A stretch of 64,000 nucleotides of DNA from Linderina pennispora (Eukaryota > Kickxellomycota > Kickxellomycetes > Kickxellales > Kickxellaceae). Of this stretch, positions 10,892-21,539 are shown one piece after another (position 1 is the first letter of the stretch; each line of letters starts with the position of its first letter). Position numbers and translations under genes: made by a program. The DNA is taken from positions 310,001 through 374,000 of the forward strand of contig NW_024468261.1 of NCBI RefSeq assembly GCF_002104995.1. Direction: 5' to 3'. The notes under the pieces are model-generated. The model was not told the DNA's origin and made no database searches. It saw nothing but the letters and a program-made list of their open reading frames with translations.

Positions 10892-11762
10892 CCACGCAGC
10901 AATAAACTTGGGGGCAGGCCTAAGATAAGCTTAGAAGGGTGGCAAGATTAAAAACAGTCAAAGTGGACAGAAGAAAGAAATGTAGGTGATAGGCGCCAGC
11001 CATGGCCGCCAGGATATGTCCGAATTGAATCGATGTTCAGGCTAGATGCACGGCCATCAGTGCCCGTTGTTGGGTTCAGGCACAACCAACTATTGAGTGC
11101 GCAAGAAATCAAGGGCGAAACGGGCTGATTTTTGCCCGGTCATCCCTTGTCTGCTAGCACTAGCAGAGAGGAAATTGGGACGCTATTGTTGAATAAAACC
11201 AGGCAGTCGGATGGGAACACGGAGCAAATAGTGTGCAGGGCCGTGCATCGACAACCTGTGCTAGCCAGGCGCATTTTTGCAGGACATTGGCTGCGTCCGC
11301 AGGAGGTCACGCCTGCTTACCACAGCAGGTTTAGCTGCAGCCACTGAGCAGCACGCCAGCAGCAGCAGCAGCAGTAGGATAGCAAGCCGTGGGATTAGCT
11401 TGTAGCTGGCAATTGCTGAGAGGACGATGTAGCACCTTAGTAGTCCTCCGTAAAAAAAACTGGCAAGCGACATTTGTTCTGCGGGCAACCAAAGCGGATT
11501 GCGAAGAGAAAGTCCGCTGCTAACCATCGAATTCGCAAGGGTGTTCCGTTCAGCCAGCCACCTTTCTACGAGGTGTGGACATGAAGCCTGGGATCCACGC
11601 AACCGTTCTGGTGCTCAACAGACACACGGCCAAGCGCTATTGGGGGACGGCTATTTTACATATCATGGCATATGTAGAGTGTATATTGGGCAGATACATA
11701 TTATTCAGATGATAAAGTTAGGAAAGAATTCATAATGAAAATGGCCGGATAGTCGCACACTG
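10892..11762. other. Intergenic, no gene recognised
   Basis: This 870-bp spacer lies between the two repeat-protein genes. It has a (CAG)6 run near 11357-11374 and AT-rich DNA near 11650-11750. No ORF in any frame resembles a protein family. Confidence 0.6.
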
Positions 11763-13651
11763 CTATAGTCCAGAGAAACGACACTTGCTAATTAGTAGTG
11801 CGGACCAGACGCTTGAGCCAACCGAGCTGTATGCAGAGGGCACAGAGGTGTAGGCAGGCGTGGTGGTTCCGTAGACAGGGGTAGTTGTCTCAGTAGACAG
11901 CCGAAGTGGTTCCGTAGACAGGGGTAGTCGTCCCGTAGACAGCCGAGGAGGTTCCGTAGACAGAAGTTGAGGTCTCATAGACGGCCGAGGAGGTCTCATA
12001 GACAGGGGTTGAAGTCTCGTAGACAGCTGAGGTAGTCCCGTAGACAGGGGTCGAGGTCTCGTAAACCGCAGACGAGGTCTCGTAACCGCAGACGAGGTCT
12101 CGTAAACCGCAGACGAGGTCTCGTAAACCGCAGACGAGGTCTCGTAAACCGCAGACGAGGTCTCGTAAACATCCGAAGTCTCGCACTCTGGTTGAAGTCT
12201 CATAGACAGCAGAACGAGGTCTTGTAGACGTCGGATTCTTCGCACTCGGTGGTGTAGATGTCGGAATCCTCTTCGCAGTCAGTAGGTCACAGGAGGAGGG
12301 ACCCCAGTAGTGTAGACAGGGGGCGAGACCTTGGTAGTGTAAACAGGGGGAAGGGGCGGAGCCTGAGTTACAATAACGGTAACTGGTCTCGGTAGGATGG
12401 ACATTGGTGTAGGTGGGAACAACGACAACCTCAGTAACCGTGATGACCTTCGTCACCTCCACAGTCGAGGGAACACACGCCTGAGTTGTGTAGACAGGAG
12501 GAGCCGGAGTCGCGGTCGTATAGACAGGAGGAGCCGGAGTCGCAGTCGTATAGACAGGAGGGGCCGGAGTTGCGGTCGTATAGACGGGACCCTGAGTGGT
12601 ATAGACAGGACCCTGAGTCGTGTAGACGGGACCTGAGTCGTGTAGACAGGACCCTGAGTCGTGTAGACAGGACCCTGAGTCGTGTAGACAGGACCCTGAG
12701 TCGTGTAGACAGGACCCTGAGTCGTGTAGACAGGACCCTGAGTCGTGTAGACAGGACCCTGAGTCGTGTAGACAGGACCCTGAGTCGTGTAGACAGGACC
12801 CTGAGTCGTGTAGACGGGACCCTGGGTGGTATAAATGGGACCCTTGGTGGTGTAGATGGGGGTCTCAGTCTCACAAGTCTCCTCGGTGGTAGACTCCTCG
12901 CAAGTCTCATAGACATCTGAGGTCTCGCACTCAGTCGAAGTCTCATAGACATCCGAGGTCTCGCACTCGGTCGAAGTCTCGTAAACAGGCCGACGAGGTC
13001 TCGTAGACAGGGGTCGAAGTCTCGTAGATAGGGTCCGAGGAGGTCTCGTAGACATCCGAGGTTTCGCACTCAGTCGACGTCTCGTAAACGGCCGACGAGG
13101 TCTCATAGACCAGGGTCGAAGTCTCGTATACAGGCCGACGAGGTCTCGATAGACAGGCAGTACGAAGGTCTCGTAGACAGGGCTGACGAGGTCTCGTAGA
13201 CAGGAGTCGAAGTCTCATATACAGGCAGTACGAAGGTCTCATAGACAGCAGACGAGGTCTCGTAAACGGCTGATGAGGTCTCCGTAAACGGCCGAAGTAG
13301 TCTCGTAGACAGGCGTTGTGGTCCCATAGACAGCCGAAGTCGTTTCATAGACGGCAGAGGTGGTCTCATAGACAGGGGTCGTCTCGTAGACAGGAGTAGT
13401 CGTCGTATACGCGGGAACCTCGGTGGTGTAGGCAGGGGCCTCAGTGGTATAAGCCGGAGCCTCAGTGGTATACACAGGGCCCTGGGTAGTGTAGGCAGGG
13501 GCCTCAGTCGTATACGCAGGGAGCCTGGGTGGTGTAAACCGGAGCCTCGGTGTTGTAGACAGGTGCCGAGGACACTGCATAGTATCCGTCATCGGCATTG
13601 ATGCCGGTGGCGAATAAGGGACAGGGTGGCAATAGAAACGGTGAGCTTCAT
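11763..13651 (-). CDS. Secreted VYETS / GPVYTTQ tandem-repeat protein (many frameshifts)
   Basis: The ATG at 13651 starts MKLTVSIATLS, a short signal peptide continuing (one shift) into LFATGINADDGYYAVSSAPV. The rest, to the stop at 11763 (about 630 residues), is repetitive. It contains PAYTTEA units, VYETTSAVYGTT units, a cysteine-bearing TECETSDVYET block, about 13 copies of GPVYTTQ, a PPVY/TAT block, then VYETSSAVYETS again, and finally YTSVPSAYSSVGSSVWSALL. Almost every unit has Tyr and Thr, suggesting an elongated, O-glycosylated wall protein; Tyr could allow oxidative cross-linking (inference). No GPI site is clear. Numerous one-base shifts break the frame; one is visible as a CC in place of CCC within a 21-bp unit near 12631. 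The neighbour is also a repeat protein, of different sequence. Family not recognised. Confidence 0.7.
12580..12860 (-). repeat. 21-bp minisatellite encoding GPVYTTQ, about 13 units
   Basis: On the plus strand the unit reads TAGACAGGACCCTGAGTCGTG. The central units are identical, the outer ones have diverged (ATAAATGGGACCC), and one has lost a C. It lies wholly inside the VYETS-repeat gene and translates to GPVYTTQ on the minus strand. Identical central units with diverged flanks indicate recent expansion, so copy number is likely to vary between strains. Confidence 0.9.
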
Positions 13652-13825
13652 CTTAGTAGACTTTTGTTAGAGAATATACGGTTCTATATGGTTCTGTGAT
13701 GTACAGTGGGTCCAAATGAGCTTTAGAGCAAGAACGCAATAGAAAGGAGAAAAAGAGCACGTATAATGCAAGAAAGTCCGAAATGTTCAGAATGGAGATT
13801 CCAGCCTATACAGCCAAGGGCCGCA

Positions 13826-13836
13826 CCTTTATATGT
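13826..13836 (-). promoter_or_regulatory. TATA box for the VYETS-repeat gene
   Basis: Minus-strand ACATATAAAGG lies about 175 bp upstream of the ATG at 13651, in the right orientation. Confidence 0.45.
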
Positions 13837-15749
13837 CCCCAGGCGGAGGCGCACTTGACATACGCCTGCGGAGCTTGGCCACGCGCAAGAGCTGCGAGTT
13901 TAAAATACAAAACCTGTTTCTAGTCGCTGTTGGGGCCGCCCATTTGGGGACAGGAAGAGTATTTTTGCTTCAAGTTCCGTGCCGAGTGGCGAAGCCTTCA
14001 GGTGATAAGAGATCGTATTTTTGGCCTGCGCTATATATATACATCAGCGAGGTATTGTGCAAAGCTCGCCGGTGTCCGGCGCAGCCGAGTACTGGATTAA
14101 ATAAGAAAACAGGCCGGTAGCGACGAAGCGAATGTTTACGCTGCTGCAGCTTGGCCCGGGTGGCGGAGCGAACCGCATTGGTCCTGGACCACAGCATTGT
14201 TGAGCTTCGGAGCCGGGACATCAAGCTAAATTTCGGTTGATTGAAGCAGCGGCACCGCCGTTTGTGCAGTGATGCCCGATAATTGCATGGTAACGGAAAG
14301 CGATGCACGACTGTTGAGCGGGCCGCAATGGTGTTCCGCACTCTGCGCCGCCTTATGCGATGCGTGAGATGCCAGCGATTGTGCCGGAGGATGTGCACCT
14401 CGGCTCGGCCCAGAAAAATAGAAGCGATCCGCGACAAAAGAACTTCCCCTCTCACATATTCGGCGCAGCGAAGAGTAGGCGACCAATATTTGCCAAGACT
14501 ATTTTTACCCTGCAGCTTGCTTGCATGCCCAATATTCCTGCTCAATGGATTTGCCCACAGATTGCCCAGCACAGACTTGCCCCCGTGATCCGCCAGCGGC
14601 TGTTGTTCTGACCCACTCATGTCCTTTTCCCATGACCCGATGTATAAATAGAAGTTTTGTTTAGGTAGAGTGCTAGGCAAATCTGCGTAGCAAGTACGTA
14701 CGTGTGAAGCCTCCAATTGCATCCAGGGGGGTGCGCTGAGTGAGAGCAGGCGCGGTAGCCCGGTGAAAGATGCACCCCTAGGCCCTTCAGATGCTAGGCA
14801 ATATCCGCGCATTGTGATTCATGAGAAAGGGAGTAAGACGTAGTTGGCTCATCAAACTGATGTCACTAAGCGCCTACTTGATGAGTGAAGAGTGGCAGCG
14901 CCAAGATAAAGTTAATATATCAAGCGGTAGGAAAAGTGAGCTGGCTGCATTGGCTCTATGGACTTCCGCTCGCAGCAGGCATAAACAGGCTAAGTGTCCC
15001 TGCTGGTGCTCAGCACACCTCTACCGCTGGATAGCCGGGGAGCTGGTGAAGACAATGCCAATGGCTCAATGGAAGGCAAATGTACACCTGAGAGGCCAAA
15101 CAAATGCCCTCTATTGCTTTATACTACAGATGAGTTCCCAAGGTCTGCCTGAAATGTCTGTCCAAGGGAGAGGATCCATACGGCGTTAATGATCAGATGT
15201 GCCATGGGCTTGGAACGTAGAGTCAATATAGCAGCAATCTGTTACAGAGCCTTGCAGTCTGACTACCACATATGCTTGTGTGTCCTCCATGCCACGTGCC
15301 GTACACGTCATGAGATTCTCACAGGGCTCCAGGGCGTCAAAGAATTTGGGTAGTTCGGTACATTGGTTTCATCGGGAGTATGCCTGTAGATATCAAACAA
15401 CACTTCTCTTGTTAGTAAGAGGGAGTCTGTGGATGGCTATATTGCCAAAATGGCGCTCTTTCGCATGCAGCATCACATCAGCCTTGCTCTCGCTTGGGAG
15501 ATAAGCTCGGCTTTCTTCGTTGCTTTAGTATCTTCATTCCCAATCAGTGGAATTAGCTCAGGCCATCATCAAGCAAAAACGCCAACAAAGCCACCTGATC
15601 ATGTTGTCTCTTCCCTAGCGTTTCATCAATTGCTTGATTTGAATCATAGCTAAAGTAAGCAAAAGTAGCACGCAGGCTGCGCAGCAACAAAGCACCCATC
15701 TCTTCTCTGCAGTTTTTGTTCGTCGCTTTCAAAAGTTTCTATATTCAAA
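13837..15749. other. Long gene-poor stretch
   Basis: This 1.9-kb region has no recognisable gene. It contains TATA-like elements (TATATATATAC near 14033, TATAAATA near 14643) without a convincing downstream ORF. A 280-codon minus-strand frame (13970-14812) has unnatural composition and no domain. Base composition drifts AT-rich to the right. Confidence 0.5.
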
Positions 15750-17246
15750 ATGGCATCAGGTGTACCTCGAGAAATAGCGCTAGACGATCCCTGGCGTGAG
15801 ACCTATGATCCGTATGAAGACTTTGCAGAAAAGAGAGAAATGATCCGGCTCATCCGCCCCCATCCTGTTGTCGTCGAAGTCGGCAAGAAACCAACATTGG
15901 ACATGGAGGACCAGTGGAGGTCGGAAGTAGTCAGTAAAATGATGAGCGTGGACTTCCCAGGTCTGCTTGGCTTGCTTGGCTACCAGAACGACTTTGTCGA
16001 GTTCCAGAACTTGGAAGGCTCTAAACTATCTGGGCTCGCCGAAAAGATTCAGACCAAGGAGGTTCTCAAGGAGGTTCAGTTCATCCGTGAAACAGGCACC
16101 AGACGCGAGCTTGTGCGCTTCATCGACAACTACTTCCACTTGCTCATTGACGAGATTGCTCCCGAGGACAGGGCGTACCATGACATCATCAATCACGACT
16201 GGCGTCCCATCGTCGACACTGACCTGATGCCTGGTCTCATTGTCAGCTATGCTGAGAAAGGGTTCAATGATGATCGAGGTCGCCTTCGAGTAATCCTGGC
16301 ACATATATTTATGCCAGTGGTTATTTCAGGACACGGATTAGTCACTGACGCCAGCAAGGACAAGGACATGGCAAAGATGTGCGCCTGTGTGCGTGGTATG
16401 TGGGCGACTCCAGACAGCGCGTACGTTTATCCCAGCGCTGTACATCGATGACGACTTCAATGCGACGTTTTATGTCTTTGCCCGTGGCAGAGTCCTGAGT
16501 ACAGCACTTGGCTCGCTCGAAGACACCAGCAAGAGCTCGCTGACCACAACGATTACGCGACTGGCATTCATCCTTCAGCTGCCAGACACATTTGGCTTGC
16601 TTTTCCACCTTGGACTGATGGAAAAAAGGACATCAAGTTCATTCACCCGAGCCAAGGTGAAGAGGGGTCTTCCCTTGCAGCTCTTTATGCGCAGCCGGTG
16701 AATATCGTTGGTTGGCTGTTTGGCCCTGGTGATGGAGAGTATATCTACCTGGACTTTCCACTTAAGATTCCTGACGATATCACCCTCTTTGGGCATCTGA
16801 ACTCATTGGTGGAACTTAGAATAAGTATACCGATGAGAAACTAACACTGTTTTCCTGGTATCCCACATCTAGCCGCACCTGGGGCAACGTCGACGGTATT
16901 CTGCAAACCCAAACCCTCTGGTGTGATTCCAACGATTCGAGACCGTGGCATCATTGTGGCAGACTTGTTCGGCTATCGTCTCGAGTACGTCATCTTTGAC
17001 TACAAAGGCGAGCCTACAGATGATCTTGTGAACGAGCTCCTTTGGCTAAGAGACGGTCGTGCATGGGTTACGTCTTCTCTCGACCAGCCTGAAAGTCAAA
17101 GACCTTGGGATAAACGCGCCGACAACCATCCAGCTCGGTTTTCTAACAGGTTCCTCAGAAAGCGCAGGCTGTCTAGCCGCTCTGATACTAGCGCTTCTTC
17201 TACTGAGCAGCATGCCCCCCAGCACAAGGTGCCCAGGCACCACTAG
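15750..17246 (+). CDS. Uncharacterised protein, possibly a FunK1-like kinase remnant (frameshifted)
   Basis: The ATG at 15750 opens MASGVPREIALDDPWRETYD and 233 codons. Shifts near 16426, within the A-run at 16622-16627, near 16812 and near 16905 then move the coherent reading between frames. The joined product (about 490 residues) has a region RTFIPALYIDDDFNATFYVF, RGRVLSTALG and RLAFILQLP. Further on are LTLFSWYPTSSRTWGNVDG and GVIPTIRDRGIIVADLFGYR, then LEYVIFDYKGEPTDDL. The last parts recall the N-lobe and hinge of fungal FunK1-type kinases, where a catalytic HRD-type loop should follow; I cannot find one, so the kinase would be truncated. This family link is a tentative inference. It has an AT-richer setting than the housekeeping genes and is convergent with the damaged gene at 18.2-20.0 kb. 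The 3' end is uncertain. Confidence 0.5.
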
Positions 17247-18179
17247 TCTTCCATCTATCCACTTTACTTTTTTTTTTTCTTGTTTCTTTCAAATAGCAGC
17301 ATTTTTGGCCATGGAAGGGCGCTGGTGCTCATATGCACGCCTTGAGTATACATACATAGTGTTGCACACCTACCATGGATCTCCTTGATATCAATATGCC
17401 AGATGAACCAGGTAACGGCAAGCCAGATGCCAGCAAGAGCCCTGCTACAGCCTACACAGTGGAGATAACATTGTGCCTCTGATGAGTTGCACAAACGGCC
17501 ACATTGAAAATATGCTTGCACAGCTCTTCTTTTCTCTTTTATCTCATTTCTTCAGTATTAAACATCACCTTCAAAAAATCACATATTTAACAAACGCAAC
17601 AGACCTACAACAAGAGTGAGATGATACGATATATGGCATGCCGCTAGGGTTGTCCTGCTGTACTCCAAGGTGGCACACTCGCTGAGAGTGATGCACCTTT
17701 ATCCAAGGGCTGTGCGCAGCTTAGGTAAAGGCTCTGCATGCCCATTCGGAGTTTGCTTAAATACCCATTGCTGGCTCGTAGCAGTGGGGATTCCTCCTGG
17801 TTTTCAAATATATTTTTGAACACATACGATTTGCTTTATCAATATACTACTAGGGGAGCATGCTACCTAGTACTTTTTCCCAGACACTTTGATTTAGGTC
17901 TTCTTAGGCAGATACCGTTATTCTTTATGTTTATTAATTTGTAGGTTACTATGAGTGCCGATAGAAGGAATGGCTCCTGGTTCTACATATGAAATACTGT
18001 GTATTATACACTGTTGACATTTAGGGCAACCCCATGCCCTGCACCACCATGTATAAACCCAAACCCTCACCAGCATATGGTGGGCTGAAACAGCCTCATC
18101 CTCCCTTTTCTCCTCAGTATTTTTAAAGTCAACACACATTATTGGATGACTAATAGCAACGGTGTACAAACCATGATAT
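17247..18179. other. AT-rich convergent intergenic region
   Basis: About 930 bp lie between two converging damaged genes. It includes a T-run near 17270 and long AT-rich segments at 17540-17600 and 17800-18000. A 35-codon frame at about 17373-17480 (MDLLDINMPDEPGNGKPDAS) could be a leftover exon of the upstream gene; nothing else is recognised. Confidence 0.45.
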
Positions 18180-20016
18180 TCAACGTGAACATACCAAAGG
18201 ATATGGTCTGGTGTAACTTTTGCTGTGCAACAATCTATATAAAAGTGAAATCACATTGCTCGCACAATAAAAACTTAATATCCAAGTCCTTCTTGAGTAA
18301 CTCGTAGAACCGCCATCATATTCATATGTAAGGCGATTTGGTGGACGGGACACCCGACCGCTTCTAGTTTGGGTAGGAGTGGCTGGAGCAGCCGCCTGTC
18401 CATCGTCGTCACTTGCGAAGTGGGACTGGCTGCCTGGTCCATCGTCGTCACCCGCAGGAAGCACAGCTACTTGTTCAACAATGGCGTCTTGAGCAAATAA
18501 ATGACGTAGGCGGCGAATGCTTGTCCCATCAAAGATTAGCTGCAGTATATCGATGTTAGGCGGAAGTTCAGCCGAACCCTGGGATGGTATATGGAAACCG
18601 GTATTGCAGCATCTGCAAAGGACGTGTTATCTGCCCTAGTAAACAGCCCTGCACGCAAGCCGCTGAATAACAAGTAAAGTCACATCATCAATATCCTCAA
18701 GCCCGAATTCAGAATAAGATCATCGTCTGACAACAGGCCATTTGCCCTGGACAGCTGCTGCCGAACTGACTCGACAATGATTCGAAGAATGGCTGGAGGG
18801 TCGGAGCTGACACTCAGTGGATTGTCCATGTGACAAGACTGGAATAACCCACTGAGTATCAGCTCCGACCCTCCACCATTCTTCGAATCATTGTCGAGCA
18901 GCTCACCAGCAGCTTGTCAAACGTGTGATAGCGAGGCGCGGGGGTCCATCTTGTTGTTCCAGCCGTGGATGGGTTGTCGAACCGGAAGCCAATTGTCTCA
19001 TTGTCGTAATCTGTGAAATAGCCAAATCTCCGCGCGTTCCTTGAGAGCAGATAGGATATAATCCCCATTGTAGCAGTGATTTTATCCGTATCTGCATGAA
19101 ACCAGTCTCCCAATGCTGGTATGAAGAACCTGGCCAGGTATGAAGGCAATAAGGTCGACTTGCCTCCCATGAACAAAGAAAAGTAGTGCGAATCGACGTG
19201 TGGGTTGGTGGTTTAGAATCTCATACCCGTAATCGCACAGCTGTCCGAATCCCGCCGAATGTGTGTCGAGCATGTTCGTCTTGGTAAAGTACCTCGGTGT
19301 AGCCTTTACCTCGGCAATCAGCCTAATGCTGGGCCAGCCACGGAATCCATTTATCCTCGCTATGCCAGGCGGTGGGCTATGGAATATAACGAGATCTGGT
19401 CTAAGATTACCACCAGCAACTGCGACATCCTGGTGGTCCGCAATGACAAACTGCTGATCTTCCATAATCCTTTCCATCTCTCTCAGAACCGGTCTTGCAC
19501 GCCTCTCGAGCTCATCTGTCATGCTAGGATCAGCCTCGCCATTGAGAAGCTGCAAGTATCGCAACAGACACGCCGCTACATCAGCTTCTGAGCCCCGCGG
19601 ATGACCTCGTCTATGATTGTAATGGCCCCAATTGTTAGGGAAAAAGCGGGGGGATAAGAGTAGATCGGTAGCTCGTCTGAAAGTGTCTGCATGCTGAGCC
19701 AGAAATGGCTGAAGGCCCTCATAAAAGCCGAGTCTATTAAGAAAGGCATCTGTATGTATACGCTCGTATCCATGGGCTGCATCAGCAACCAGTGGGAGAC
19801 GCCGCGTAGCACTCAAAGCTTCGTCCGCACGTTCTGGGGTAAAGTGATACAGCCTATTGCCGGGAAGACTAAGGATGGGCCATTTTACGAAGTAGTTCAA
19901 GTAGTTAGCTAAATGCTAGATGTAGAAAGAATGGTGGTGTAGTAGGGAAAAGAATCGCCAGAGTGAAGCTGTGTACCGTAGCGAGGGACCCATGTCTGGA
20001 GGCTCTGGTAGGCCAT
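18180..20016 (-). CDS. Damaged gene with PD-(D/E)XK-like module, FunK1-associated type (tentative)
   Basis: The ATG at 20016 (MAYQSLQTWVPRYGTQLHSG), after one shift near 19915, continues for over 270 residues. Conserved-looking motifs are LRPDLVIFH, IRLIAEVKATPRYF and GFGQLCDYGYEIL, a D...ExK...Q pattern like PD-(D/E)XK nucleases. Next come RRFALLFFVHGRQVDLIAFI and, in the next frame, ITATMGIISYLLSRNARRFG. Its VLHTSIG corresponds to VLSTALG in the gene at 15.75 kb, so the two may share a domain. Downstream, an inverted repeat (18770-18898) disrupts the frame. Further open coding (DNPLSVSSDPPAILRIIVES; SGRVSRPPNRLTYEY) reaches 18180. No kinase catalytic motif is visible. It could be a live gene damaged by assembly errors or a decaying member of an expanded family; function unknown. 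Confidence 0.5.
18770..18898. repeat. 50-bp near-perfect inverted repeat with 28-nt loop
   Basis: The left arm (18770-18820) and the reverse complement of the right arm (18849-18898) match except for one single-base gap and one substitution. It falls in the middle of the damaged minus-strand gene and breaks its frame. It may be a real hairpin, a fold-back duplication, or a palindromic read or amplification artefact. Confidence 0.9.
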
Positions 20017-21539
20017 TCCTTTTATTGCAGCTGCTGGATTGAAACATGACCGGTATTCTTACTAGTGTCACCCTCATCATAATTCACATCATTTGGTGAT
20101 AATATTATTAGCTGCACTCATTAATCGCATGGTGCTTGAAGATGATAAAAATGACTTGTGACTGTGAAGTCACAAGCCGGTCTCCTTACAATGGTAAATG
20201 ATCTACACCTATATCTTGCCTGTGAAGGAAACCCCGACCCTGTACGCCCTCGCTTCTGCTAATCTCCGCTGGTGCCATGGCCGTTAAGCCTTCTTTGGAT
20301 GCTAAGGCATTCATGAATTCATCCTAGTTCACTCTATTGTTCATTGACACATAGCGAACAAGCACTTGACGGCTTGCCTCAAGATTCCTGCATGCTCAGG
20401 CGGTATTTCTGATTGATCTAAATAAAGCTAGTCGTTGGCTTTATTCCTTGGCACCAAACATTTCCAAATGTAAATGTGCCACACGGTCTTGTTATGTTGG
20501 AAGTATTCCACGCACATGTCGGAACAGCAATGAGCAACCATGTCCTCACACCTGAGGTGATGTTCGCCCGCTCATACACAGTGCTGCCACAGCAGATTAT
20601 ACATTGGCTCTATACTGCTCACCGCGACCCAAACTCCCCCTTCTGGGACCACCGGCTCCATGTCTCTAGTGCCTGAGTTGCTTTAGATCTGGATGAGAGT
20701 AACAAGCCAGATAGGCTTACTCTTCTCCACCCTGGATCTCTATTGGTACTCATTTAACGCTTCCCATCCTTACTTTCTACCGTCGGTGACCCTATTTGCC
20801 AACACTGCATCTCGCTCTAAACACTAGAAGTCATATCGGACATGCCTTCTTCAGAGCATCTAAAAATTCTAGAGGACCAACACCCCACTTGCTTATAATT
20901 GTATCCCTTACTATCATTTAAACTGCACATAATAATGAGCTGCTACATGCAGTACTCCACAATCCTGACTTGTTTCCACATTGTAGTGAGTGAGATACAG
21001 CTGAACACTAGGCTGGCCTGTTTAGCCAGGGTGCCCTAATGAAATGTGAAGAGTAGCACCGTGTTCGCTTGTTAAATCTGCATACTTATTTGTGCTGCAT
21101 TCTCCTCGCAATAGGCAACTACGACTTTACTTTTGACAGAGTACTACAATATACTATACATGTAGTTTTGTGTTGGTTCATGATTGCAATGCTGTCGGCT
21201 TCGGAGTCAAGGCTTAATGCCAGCTGATTCAATGAGTAGCTCCACTACCAGCGCTGCTCGGTCCCAGGGTGGAAAAGCTCCTTCCTCTTCCAAAACCTAT
21301 TTATATCTTCCCACATCGTTTGCATATCTAATCCTAGCGGGAAATAAGGTCATAGCTGCGCTTGTCCAGTACAAATAGGTCATCAGTGCTATGATGAGTG
21401 TCACCCTGGAACACCAATGTCCACCTGCTCATGGTCCAGAGTGCGAAAATAAAAGTCATATTCAATAAATCTATATGAGCCAAAGTACCCCCTGCGGTAT
21501 ACAAGAGCAAAGTCTAGCAGTGGGCAGTAAAAGAAACAC
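20017..21539. other. AT-rich intergenic region
   Basis: About 1.5 kb without a recognisable gene separate the damaged gene from the 3' end of CWF19L1. The longest plus-strand frame (20476-20676, 66 codons) starts MPHGLVMLEVFHAHVGTAMS and matches nothing I know. No repeats, LTRs or RNA genes are seen. Confidence 0.5.

Noticed and set aside
13970-14812. 280-codon minus-strand open frame
   Set aside because: The composition is unlike the real genes here (no domain, scattered Cys/Trp/Arg), it begins in no recognisable promoter context, and it lies in a gene-poor region. A chance frame is more likely.
18250-18464. RSGRVSRPPNRLTYEY resembles the basic linker of copia/gypsy retroelement polyproteins
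   Set aside because: No reverse transcriptase, integrase, RNase H or long terminal repeats are found nearby, so a retrotransposon call is not supported.
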